Both the position numbers and the translations under genes were made by a program. Below are positions 51,915-62,493 of a stretch of 64,000 nt of DNA, one piece after another. Every line of letters starts with the position of its first letter. Position 1 is the stretch's first letter. The stretch comes from Gymnopilus junonius. Lineage: Eukaryota; Basidiomycota; Agaricomycetes; Agaricales; Galerinaceae. Under the pieces are notes generated by a model. That model did no database searches, was not told the DNA's origin, and worked only from the letters and a program-made list of their open reading frames with translations. The DNA lies in contig JADNYJ010000052.1 in assembly GCA_015501075.1 (NCBI GenBank), forward strand, positions 124,001 to 188,000. Reading direction: 5' to 3'.

Positions 51915-53180
51915 TTACTCCTCGCTTAGAATCAAAGCCTGTTCTAATTCATCATGCTGTGCAAGAAGAGCCGATACTGGAGGGGCGTTGCCATACACTA
52001 TTCGTTGTCCAACAATAGCTAGATTGTCAAGGAACGATTAGAGGACGCACATAAGATTATGCTGCACACTTACCAACATCGATTGACAACTGAAATATCG
52101 CACAGACTCGGAATTGCAATGGTGTCTTTTGGAAAAAGAAGTAAGCAGTCCTAATAAAAACATCAGTAGGCCCTCCACACTGCACGACATATCATTTACT
52201 TGAAGGCATCTCCTCCAAACCAACCAGCAAGAGTCGACGAACGGAAGCCGTAAAGAGAACGTTGCCGATAGTTACTATCCCAGCGGAGGGAATCAATGTT
52301 CTGAATTTAATCCAAAAAAAGACCGCAGCACAAACCTAATGAGCTGTGGAATTGGCAGTGTACTCTCTAGGCCCAAAGCAAAGAAACCAAGAGCGCCAAC
52401 AAAAATTTGAGAACGGCCAAAAATAAGAATCAAGATTGCGAGGCAGAGACTAGGACAAGGATCAATGAGCTTAAGACTGTTTGGAGAAAATAAAACTCTT
52501 ACATCCAGCCTGCGAGAAATTCGATGTACTGTGAATAGGTGGGCCATTGCCAAAATGATAGAGGGCGCGTTGAAGTTCCGAAGGTTTCTGGACTTGTACT
52601 TGGACGGTATCGTATGCAAATGTACAGAAGAGCTAACTATAGAGGGGCTTCAGTCAACGAAGTCAACGAATATACTTGCGGAAAATACTCAATACCTGGG
52701 CCAGAATCATCAAGATTGACTGAACCAACAGCGCTATTTCAAAATGGTCGCTAAATTATCGTGAGGTTATGCAAGGAGCTGTGCATTTCGTAAGAACGCA
52801 CCCCAACCAGAAGAAACATCTATAATGTTGGCTAATAACCTATTGCGAAAAATAACTTCGACTCGTTCAGGTTTGCGGCATGGAAGAGCACGACTAACAG
52901 TATGGCGCAAACGTCGCGTGAAAATCCTGTCGAGTCCCTATGAAGAATTATTTAGCATTCCATATCGCATCAATACGACAGTTAACTGACTTTTTTTTTA
53001 CAATGGAGTAGGCCTGATCGGCGTAAACCTGCGTGATAATAGAGTAAGGCTCGCGGTGTTTGATTTTCGTTACTCCGGCCACATCTCTGGCAAGGAGTTG
53101 AACATTATAGCAGTACTAACAAGTGGTGGGCCAACGGCCATTCCTACCGAAGCAACCGTTGACAACCACGAAGCGACCAT
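51915..53180 (-). CDS. PQ-loop repeat membrane protein
   Basis: Seen: no long open frame, but short exons assemble a recognisable protein. ATG at 53180 opens MVASWLSTVASVGMAVGPPL, spliced to VYADQAYSIVKKK, then DSTGFSRDVCAIL and an LANII block. RCFFWLGDHFEIALLVQSIL comes next, then LALLYICIRYRP, WPTYSQYIEFLAGW, FVGALGFFALGLESTLPIPQ (the PQ motif), LI-SNYRQRSLYGFRSSTLAG and WFGGDAFK. YFFFQKTPLQFRVCAIFQLS follows, with a tail ending LEQALILSEE and TAA at 51915-51917. Family knowledge: PQ-loop proteins have seven helices. This layout resembles PQLC1/SLC66A2 and yeast Any1, linked to phospholipid asymmetry and endosomal traffic. Near 52820 (coding strand ATTATAGATG) one base seems missing between the LANII and RCFFWLG blocks. 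Using the TATAG there as acceptor would keep the frame but lose about five residues. Confidence 0.8.
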
Positions 53181-53331
53181 TGCAAAGAAAAGAAAAGGCG
53201 TTGAAACTTGAAAGCTGGTTGAAGTAGGTCAGGACCTTCTGTCATTCAAGAGCGCAGTGCGCACATAGGCCATTAGTCAGCACAGTTCGGCCCGCCACGG
53301 GTTAGTTGGGGAGCACTGGCACATTGGGTCT
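53181..53331. promoter_or_regulatory. Promoter side of the PQ-loop gene
   Basis: 151 bp between the PQ-loop start codon and the left target duplication of the transposon. The insertion therefore lies very close to the gene's 5' end and may sit inside its promoter. Confidence 0.4.
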
Positions 53332-53339
53332 TTCAAAAT

Positions 53340-53364
53340 GGCTCACTTTCTATAGGTGTGGGCC
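53340..53364 (+). repeat. Left terminal inverted repeat
   Basis: 25 bases identical to the reverse complement of 54109-54133. The match stops abruptly at both ends of the arm. Confidence 0.93.
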
Positions 53365-53720
53365 AAATACGATATAACTGAGTTTGAAAATATAATCATG
53401 TACAAACAAAGTAACTCGGCCAAATAATGCGGCTACTTCGACATGTTCTGGGGCGCGAAAGTCCGGAACCAGAGCATAAATCAGTGAGATGAGCCTGATT
53501 CCCGAACATGGGGTAAATTTTAGAATATTTGACCTTTTCCTTAGCTCGGGAGGCCACTCAATGAACACCACTGTACAAGGAAACTCATTAGGTCAGCGCA
53601 GTCAGGTGATGAACTGGCCCTTTTGCATACATTCTTTCGAAGATTGGAAGGCATCTGGAGAGCTTGAAAAATAAGATAAAATTTTTAATCTGGGCAACAT
53701 TTAAAGAGGATGGGGAGGGG

Positions 53721-53958
53721 GCACGAAGCGCGCTAGAAAAATAAATAATCCTGGTCATTTGAGGTAGATAAATAAAAAATCCACCCTGTTCTCCTCCCCA
53801 CCCTGGAGTATTTGAAAGGCATCTATGCAATTCACAGTTCTTGGTGCATATGCATATTGAGAGGGCTGCGCGAAGCGCGGTAGGAAAAAATAATGTGCTA
53901 CTCAGACCTACCCAAATCAAGGACCAGATCAATTTCGTACCTAAATGCGCGAAGCGCG
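53721..53958. repeat. Three GCGCGAAGCGCG subterminal motifs
   Basis: Copies at 53721-53732 (one mismatch, GCACGAAGCGCG), 53868-53879 and 53947-53958, each followed within a few bases by GAAAAA or GGAAAAA. The core is nearly palindromic. Repetition inside a transposon suggests transposase-binding or cruciform sites. Confidence 0.75.
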
Positions 53959-54108
53959 CCTCGAAAAAATGGACTGCTTTCGGCCCGGCAGATTTCATCA
54001 AATCACGGCATGCTAGATGACCTTCACCTATATAGACACTGCGTGATTTATTTATTTCTTCCCTCCCTTCTTCGATTTAATTTATTTAATTTAATTTAAT
54101 ATTAGGCG

Positions 54109-54133
54109 GGCCCACACCTATAGAAAGTGAGCC
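54109..54133 (-). repeat. Right terminal inverted repeat
   Basis: Perfect inverted partner of 53340-53364, followed at once by the second TTCAAAAT octamer. Confidence 0.93.
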
Positions 54134-54141
54134 TTCAAAAT

Positions 54142-55496
54142 TCTTTGACCACGATTTCTCCTGTGGGGACTGCAAGATAGGCATGGCTTCTGTCTCAGAC
54201 TAACTTCCATGTGCTTTCAATGTCGGTCTCTATTCTACCAGCAAGGAATGACCTCAACTCAAGGGTTCTCCCGCGAAGCATCCAAAATTCTCTTACAGAC
54301 TGCGAGATCCTAGATTCTGACAATCCTTTCGCATACTGCTCTGTTTTTGGGGTGCTTGCTTGATGCTTAATGCTTTTCTATCTATAAAATATGGACCCTA
54401 TCTTACTAGGATATGCCGGTCCGATTCAACCCACCCACGTCTTTTCACTATGCCAAGCTTGATTTCTTTTCCAGTCGACCCGCGGAATCGTTCTCAAGAA
54501 ATTCCCCACTTTATCGACGCTTGATCTTCCTCTTGATTCGGGATGTTAAGAAACACTACCGATGTCAAGAAACACTACCGCAACAGTCCTTACTTCGACC
54601 GATTTGTCTAATTACCCGGACTGTAGCGTTGAGGACACCCAAGTATCATCTTTAATCCTTTTTATCCGGCCTGAACGAAACGCTCCATTTGGTCGTCTCC
54701 GTCAAAAAATGTTCATGCCCAAGGCCCCAGCAGCGACGGATGACAATTGCGTTTATATTTTTACCATCACGTATTATGCTTCAGCAGACTTTCAATAAGG
54801 ATAATGCAAAATTTCCCCACTGTGGGCCTCAAAAGTTGATTCCAGCCTTAAAAGGGATGAGACCAGCTACGAGTAATCGCACAAATCCGTTCTTTGCATG
54901 CCAGGAAGATGAGGTGCTCTCAAATCTAGTACAAGAAGGAGATTTGCTTCTTATCTCCGCTGTATATAGAATGTCAGGCCTTCAGATGGTGTGCTCATGC
55001 CTAATTTTTACAGTTCCTTCAAAAACCAATCCCAAGCGGTGTTAAGTAGACCTCATGATCATTTTCCGCACTCACGATAACATTACACCCGCAATTACTA
55101 GGGGATCCATTTTGAAATGTAAGGGCCCGCCTCCCTTCCTGCCGTGTACTGTCGCGGGCCCGCGGCGACATTAATGCGCGTCGAGTCTAATTTTGAGTTT
55201 GACGTGTTTTTTGTCACGTGATGTGCTAATACTCGCGATGGACTGGACTGCAACCACTAAGACTCTTTGAGTTCCAATACTACTTTTGACGTCGTCCAGT
55301 CCCCGCCATTATCGAAAAGCTTCCGACAAAGCCAAGATCCGCTCACCTAGCTCAACTTTCTTTTCTTTAGTCCACATACATCCAAAAACCACTTGACAGG
55401 TTTCAATTAACGTTCAACGCTTCAACATTCATACACAAGTAAATCGTCGTATTCCCAGTCCTTTTATAACTTTGCACCGTCTTGCGGGCACTGTTT
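54142..55496. other. Intergenic upstream of vrg4
   Basis: 1.35 kb without a supported gene. Short open frames on the plus strand (54413-55045) show no known motif. A local duplication gaaacactaccg...gaaacactaccg sits at about 54549-54582. The last 250 bp, pyrimidine-rich with a CACGTGA word at 55216-55222, look like the vrg4 promoter and leader. Confidence 0.4.
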
Positions 55497-57043
55497 ATGC
55501 CGATGTCTTCACAAAGTCACAGCAAGGGGCCATCTTCACATATGCAAGATGCGGCTGAATTCAAGAAGGCAATCGCAACCGGAGCGGTGAAGGATAGCAA
55601 CTTATCTTCCTCGTCCTGTATGTTAAATTAAATCCTCCCCTACATATCTTTAAACTAATCTATCTCAGTTCCACCAATTATGTGTTACTGCCTTGCCTCC
55701 ATTCTAATGACAGTAGTGAACAAGGTGCGCCTGCCATTGGTTCACATTTGGAAGAAACTAATTTTGCAAGGTGTAGTTCGTTGTTTCTGGGACAGGATTC
55801 TCCATGACTTTTCTTTTACTCTGCATCCAATCTATCGTCTGCATTACTTGCGTGGTCCTTGTTAAGAAGATGGGCATTATTTCTTTCAGAGCGTTCGACT
55901 GGCAAGATGCGAAGAACTGGTTTCCTATCAGCTTTTTGTTGGTCAGTGTGATATATACAGGCTCCAAAAGCTTGGTGAGGCAAGAAATTGTCTGTCATAA
56001 TGACCTAACTAAGCTTTGCAATTGCAGCAACATCTAAGTATACCCGTGTACACGATATTCAAAAATTTGACTATAATCTTAATTGTAAGTTTTTCGACGC
56101 TTTGGTATTCATCCAAGACTCGATATTCGATGTAGGCATATGGCGAAGTAATTTGGTTCGGGGGAAGAGTCACAGCCTTGACATTCGTTTCATTTATCTT
56201 AATGGTAAGTCGTACATTGAGGTCGTGCTTAGGTTACTGACGTTAATAGGTGATATCATCGGTTATTGCTGCCTGGTCCGACGTTTCTGGCGGACTATCT
56301 GGTTCGCTGCCTGACCTGAGCACTGGAGTCAGTTTGGATTTGATTCACAGTGTAGCTGGCGCCGTTCGTGGGCTTAATGTTGGGTATTTCTGGATGCTTG
56401 TGAATTGCCTGACGAGTGCAGCCTACGTGAGACTTTCCTACTGTGTCGTGGGTCTAGTAACCAACATGAGTATAGGTCCTTTCCATGCGAAAGAAAATCA
56501 AGTCAACCGGGTTCTCCGACTGGGACTCGATGTTCTATAACAACCTGCTCAGCATTCCGGTCCTTGCCGTATTCTCTATTGTCCTGGAAGACTGGGGGAC
56601 TGAAAATCTAAATCGAAACTTGTCAGTCATATCCTCCTGAAGCCAGAATTTATGTCGCTGAATCTGGTCATTAGTCCTCCGGCATCGCGGAATTTCTTGC
56701 TGTTCGCCATTGCCTTCTCCGGAGCGGCTGCAGTAGGTATATCCTATACGACGGCTTGGTGTGTAAGAGTGACAAGCAGTACGACATACAGGTATGTCCT
56801 GCATGTCAAACGGAAATCATTAACTGACATTTCATCAGCATGGTTGGTGCTCTAAACAAGCTACCCGTGGCAGCGTCGGGAATGTTATTCTTCGGCGATA
56901 AAGTCACCTTTGGCTCTGTATCGGCAGTGGGTATGGGTTTCTTTGCGGGGTTGGTATACGCAGTTGCAAAAAACAACCAGAAAAAATCAGAAGCACGGAC
57001 GCAAGCAGACACGATTATCCCACTGTCGAACCGGAAGCCATAG
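55497..57043 (+). CDS. vrg4: GDP-mannose transporter (Golgi), Vrg4 family
   Basis: Seen: ATG at 55497 (a second Met at 55503), a soluble N-terminus, then multiple membrane segments assembled from short exons. These are [72 protein letters not shown] and [38 protein letters not shown] and [15 protein letters not shown] give the FYNNxLS motif. A final exon with [20 protein letters not shown] carries the GALNK motif, and the stop is at 57041-57043. Family knowledge: Vrg4 exchanges GDP-mannose for GMP across the Golgi membrane, feeding mannosylation. The FYNN and GALNK motifs contact the nucleotide sugar. Length about 380 residues and ten predicted helices fit. Frame is clean, in contrast to the next gene. 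Confidence 0.94.
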
Positions 57044-57465
57044 TTGTCGGTCAAGGTCGGATTGAGAGTGATACGGAAGGATGCCCTTCGGCTTCGAGAT
57101 GGTTAACGTGGCTCCGTATTTTATTTACTTGTAATATCACATGGCGGCCATCGGACCAAGACTGGAGCATAAATACCGATACCCGCTTTTGAGGGAGAGA
57201 CTGTATGGCAATTGATGCATTTCTTGTTGAGCAGGTCAATAGAGCAAGAGTGCAAGATGTGGAGATGTGCGGAGAGCCCTGCGGTTTGACCCGCCTTATT
57301 GCCGGAGGACCCTGTCTGGAGAGATCATGAAATGTGTAAATTGAGGGCGGTAAGATATGACGCTGCGATCGGTTCCCCAAATCCTCTATCCTTTTTTACT
57401 TAATCTCTTCCTTCATTTCGTCTTGTGCTAAGGTTACCGTTGCCACTTGACTCTCTTCCACCACC
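57044..57465. promoter_or_regulatory. Intergenic, vrg4 3' end and pyc promoter
   Basis: 422 bp between tandem genes. The last 60 bp before the pyc ATG are pyrimidine-rich. No specific site identified. Confidence 0.4.
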
Positions 57466-60400
57466 ATGGCTTCGCAAACCTCCACTTTGCACCCCCCTAG
57501 GCTCGCCGGCCTCTTTGCGGGCTCGCCCAGCGCACCAGGCACACCTGTCCATTCCATTCAAACGATGAGAAGGAAGGCTGCCGGTCATGGTGGCCCCCTC
57601 ACCAAGATCCTTGTTGCCAATCGCGGGGTACATCTTTAGAACCTTCATTATTATTTTTGCTTATCGAGGTCTCGCCTTGCAGGAAATCGCCATCCGAGTG
57701 TTTCGAACTGCCCATGAGCTCGCTATGCATACTGTGGCGATCTACTCTTTTGAAGATCGTTTATCGGCTCATCGTCAAAAGGTGAGCTTATTTTTTGTCA
57801 CCCTGACAATCTCCCTTCATCGACTACGTAGTCCGATGAAGCATATCAGGTTGGAAAGGGGCTAACACCTGTTGGTGCATATCTCGCCCAAGACGACATC
57901 ATCAGGATCGCCCTTGAACACGGTGTGGACATGATCCATCCGGGGTAGGAGTCTTTGCAATAAATTCAATCATCCTTAATGGTCATCTAATCGTCTTCTA
58001 GCTACGGTTTCCTCTCCGAGAATGCTGAATTTGCTAGAAAGGTTGAGCAAGCTGGTATTGCTTTCGTCGGACCTACCCAGAAGTTATAGATGGGCTCGGA
58101 GACAAGACAAAGGCCAGGACACTAGGTGCGTCCAGTTTATGGACCCGTTTTCTGGCTTCCACTGACTATACGCTACATTTTCAGCCATAAAGTTGGCGTT
58201 CCTGTCGTTCCAGGTACCCCAGGACCTGTCAGTCCTACGAAGATGGACAATCATTCATCCAAGAATATGGCTTCCCAGTTATCATCAAGCAGCCATGGGA
58301 GGAGGTGGTCGTGGAATGCGTGTTGTCAGAGAACAATCAGACTTTAAGACTGCGTTTGAAACGTGCAGTTAGCGAAGCCAAAGCTGCATTTGGCGACGGG
58401 ACAGTCTTCATTGAGCGTTTCCTTGAACGTCCGCGACACATTGGAGGTTCAACTTCTTGCTGATGCTGTTGGCAACACTATCCATCTTTTTCGAACGTGA
58501 TTGCTCTGTTCAGCGCAGACATCAGAAAGTTGTCGAGGTTGCGCCAGCTACTCACTTGCCAGAAGAGGTTCGTCAGGCAATCCTTTCGGACGCCATCAAA
58601 TTGGCGAAGAGTGTCGGATACGAAATGCAGGCACTGCAGAATTCTTGGTTGACCAAATGGGAAGGCACTATTTCATCGAGATTAATCCCCGTATTCAGGT
58701 TGAACATACTATCACTGGTAAGATCAAACGTTGAATATATGCGCCCCTCGACTCACACTTAATAGAGGAGATTACTGGAATCGACATTGTTGCGGCTCAG
58801 ATTCAGATCGCAGCTGGGGCAACCCTTCCGCAGCTCGGTCTTACCCCAAGACGCCATAACCAACGTGGTTCGCTATCCAGTGTCGTATTACGACCGAGGA
58901 TGCCGCACATGGATTCCAACCTGATACCGGAAAGATTGAAGTCTATCGCAGTGCAGGCGGAAACGGTGTCCGTTTAGATGCCAGCTCAGGCTTCGCTGGA
59001 GCTCAGATCACAGTATGATCATTGCTCTATCACTCCCTTGGATGTCTCCTGACATCGCGTTTCTTAGCCTCACTATGATAGTTTACTGGTCAAATGTACT
59101 GTCAGCGGAACAACTTACGAAGGTTGCTCGACGAAAGATGCTCCGTGCCCTCGTTGAGTTTCGCATTCGCGGTGTCAAGGTGCCTAAACCTACTTCCTGA
59201 TTCCTTTTTTGCAATCAGCTTCATAGCTCACATACGTTTTGATTTTCAGACCAATATTCCCTTCCTCTTCCGCCTTCTTACCCACGACGTCTTCGTTGGA
59301 GGAAAGACTTGGACAACTGTACGTTTCCGCTTATCGCGTCCTAGGTCCTTCGTTTGATGTTGGGCCGAACAAAGTTCATTGATGACACTCCGGATCTCTT
59401 CAAACTCGTTCAAAGCCAGAACCGTGCCCAGAAATTGCTTGCTTACCTTGGCGACCTTGCAGTCAATGGAAGCTCTATTAAAGGCCAGAATGTTTGATCA
59501 ATCCCTCTTGATCTTTTGACTGCCCTCTAACTCCTCCCTTGCTATCAAGGGAGAACCGGGACTCAAGACGGAGATTGTTGTTCCCAAACTTCAGAACAGA
59601 GAAGATCCCAATGGACCTCCACTCGATACGACCTTCCCCTGCCAAGTCGGATGGCGTAATATCATCGTCGAGCATGGGCCGGAAGCCTTTGCCAGAGCCG
59701 TTCGCGAGTATCCCGGAACGTTGATCATGGACACTACATGGCGTGACGCCCCATCAGTCCCTTCTAGCAACTCGTTTACGTACGATAGATATAGTGAACA
59801 TCGCAAAAGAAACAAGTTACGCCTCTGGCCAATGCTTACAGTCTGGAGTGTTGGGGTGGTGCCACTTTCCGACGTTGCAATGCGCTTCTTGTACGGAAGA
59901 TCCATGGGAACGTTTGGTATGTGACCTCCTCTACTGTCCGTCTAGTTTTTGTAGCTAAAGATGCTAAAAATGCCGCTAGCGCACTCTCCGAAAACTGGTA
60001 CCTAATATTCCTTTACAAGCCTTGGTCCGAGGAGCCAACGGCGTTGGATACACCAGCTACCCGTGAGTCTGACTGCGGTTTTCATGTCTCCAGCCTATTC
60101 TGATCATTTACGACAAGTGATAATGCTATTTACGATTTTTCCAAGAAGGCTGTCGAGAACGGCCTTGATATTTTCCGGGTGTTCGATTCGCTGAACTACT
60201 TTGGTAAGCTTTTTGCAGTTAGCATCTAACTGATTGGATTCGAGTCTTATTTCATTTATCTAGAGAATGTGAGTAGTTAGCCCAAGCTTATAGAAACCAT
60301 TCGCTAACGTGATTTGATAGATGAAACTTGGAATCGATGCTGCAAAGAAAGCAGGCGGCGTCTGCGAGGCTGTTGTGTGCTACAGCGGCGATGTCGCTAG

Positions 60401-62493
60401 CCCAAATGAAAAGAAATACACCCTGCAATACTACCTTGACTTCGTTGATCAACTTGTCAAGGAGGGTATTCATGTTTTAGGTGTTAAGGACATGGCTGGT
60501 TTGCTCAAACCCGAGTCTGCTAAGGTGTAAGTGAATTTACCGCAGTTGGAGTTCGAGCGATTTATAACCTCGTCTAGTTTGATTGGAGCAATTCGAAAGG
60601 CTCACCCTGACCTTCCCATCCATGTTCATTCGCACGACACTGCTGCATTGCCACCGCTAGTATGCTCGCTGCGGCTGCTGCAGGCGCTGATGTTGTCGAT
60701 GTTGCTATTGATAGTGCGTGCAAGGACTGTAGGAAAAATTTCGCCAGTATAATGACTACATCGCCTTATTAGGCATGTCCGGATTAACTTCACAACCTTC
60801 CATGGGTGCGGTCTGCATGGCTTTGGAGCAAACCAATCTTGGCACTGGTATTCGCTACGAAGACATTCAGGCCCTCAACCTGTATTGGAGCCAAGTTCGC
60901 ATGTTATACAGCCCCTTCGAAGCCAATGTTAGGGCATCCGATTCCAGCGTGTTCGATCATGAAATGCCAGGAGGACAATACACAAACCTCATGGTGCGCT
61001 GAAATTTCTTTTCAAATATAGCACGTCTGCTAATTATGGCCACCTTGTTTCTTCAATAGTTCCAAGCCGCACAGCTTGGGCTCGGAACTCAATGGACAGG
61101 TGCGTTGTGCACAGAGAACAACTCCATGATCTAATACAAAAAAAACACTACAGTGATTAAGCAGAAATATATCGAAGCAAACGATCTCGTAAGTGTCAAT
61201 ACATAACCTCGGCCAATTGAAATTCATATCATCCTTTACCTCAAGTGTGGAAACATCATAAAGGTAGAATTATCGAATATGTTCACTTCCTCTGAAGACT
61301 CACGCTTATCATGCAGGTTACGCCGTCATCGAAAGTTGTAGGCGACTTCGCACAATGGATGACTTCGAATTCCTTCAGTAAAGAGGATGTTCTTGCACGC
61401 GCAGACCAGCTTGATTTCCCATCGTCTGTTGTTGAATTCTTCCAGGGGTATCTAGGCCAACCTGTAGGAGGGTTCCCAGAGCCTCTTCGCACCAAGATTA
61501 TCAGAAATAAACCGAGAATTGATGGACGCCCTGGTGCCACCATGCAACCATTGGATTTCAAGAAAATCAAAGCTGAGTTGCGGAGTAAGTTCGGGAAGCA
61601 CATTACGGACGCAGACGTCACGTCATATGTCATGTATCCAAAGGTTAGTCTACCTTGCTGAAGAAAATGTATTGTTCCACGATGTTTTTTTTTTTGCTTC
61701 TTAGGTTTTCGAGGATTACCAAGGATTTATTGAGAAGTATGGAGACCTCAGGTAAGCGACACATGCAACGTATGATATTTGTTGACCAGATGAATCTCAT
61801 GGTGTAGTGTGGTTCCAACCCGATATTTCTTGGGCCGTCCTGATATTGGCGAAGAAATGCACATTTCCATTGAACCAGGAAAAACGTTGATTATTCGTCT
61901 CATGGCTGTCGGGCCCGTTGTCGAAGGTCGTGCTCAGCGCGACGTCTGGTTTGAGGTCAATGGAGAGGTAAGTTCTCTTTATTGATGATGATGTACAGTG
62001 CATGCAGTTTATCAATATTCAAACAGGTTCGTGCTGTCTCCGTAGAGGATAAGAACTCTGCTGTCGAAACTGTTTCGCGGGAGAAAGCCACGTCTGATCC
62101 AGGATCTGTTGGTGCACCAATGTCAGGTGTAGTCGTCGAAGTGAGGGTTAAAGAAGGACAGGAGATAAAGAAAGGCGATCCTGTTTGTGGTGCGTATATG
62201 CGGACTTTTTCCGGCGAACTGGTTAACTGATTCCAAATATGTAACATAGTTCTCAGTGCTATGAAGGTGGGCTTCAAAGTTGTGCTACGGTTATTCTCAG
62301 TGCTTATTGCTTCCGCCCAACAGATGGAATCTGCTGTCACAGCACCAGTTTCCGGACACGTTAAGCGTGTAGTTGTTCAGGAAGGCAAGAGCTTATAATC
62401 TTCGACTGACAAAGTTATTTCTAACGAATGGACTTTTTTTTCACAGGAGACTCGATCAACCAGGGCGACCTCACAGTGGAAATTGTACATTAA
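57466..62493 (+). CDS. pyc: Pyruvate carboxylase, with many single-base frame breaks
   Basis: Seen: ATG at 57466, then [21 protein letters not shown] (biotin carboxylase start) and [20 protein letters not shown]. The ATP-grasp loop [18 protein letters not shown] is readable on frame correction. Then come [11 protein letters not shown], the carboxyltransferase ([61 protein letters not shown]), and the biotinyl end with AMK/MES split by an intron (lysine codon 62264-62266). It ends [13 protein letters not shown] and TAA. Family knowledge: cytosolic biotin enzyme making oxaloacetate from pyruvate, bicarbonate and ATP. About 16 one-base insertions or deletions, most in short homopolymers, break the frame between 58076 and 60646. 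Shifting frame by one base at each returns to family sequence with no intervening stop or obvious missense. The last 1.8 kb is intact. I read this as a functional gene in a poorly polished stretch. A very recent pseudogene is the alternative. Confidence 0.9.

Larger units (their letters stand above)
53332..54141. mobile_element. Non-autonomous DNA transposon (MITE-like) with 8-bp TSD
   Basis: Seen: 53340-53364 and 54109-54133 are perfect 25-bp inverted repeats starting GGCTCACTTTCTATAGG and ending TGGGCC. They are directly flanked by identical octamers TTCAAAAT (53332-53339 and 54134-54141). The body is 794 bp, has no transposase-like open frame, and carries three copies of a GCGCGAAGCGCG-type motif plus an ATTTA-rich stretch near the right end. 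Family knowledge: 8-bp target duplications are typical of hAT and of Zisupton/KDZ elements, the latter known from mushroom genomes. The ends lack the usual hAT CAG start. Perfect arms and intact duplication suggest recent movement. Superfamily assignment is inference. Confidence 0.9.

Noticed and set aside
53588..54001. 137-codon minus-strand frame inside the transposon
   Set aside because: No transposase residues or zinc fingers, and it crosses the palindromic motifs; taken as chance.
54413..55045. Short plus-strand frames between the transposon and vrg4
   Set aside because: Overlapping frames of about 80-120 codons with no motif, low coding character and no consistent splice pattern.
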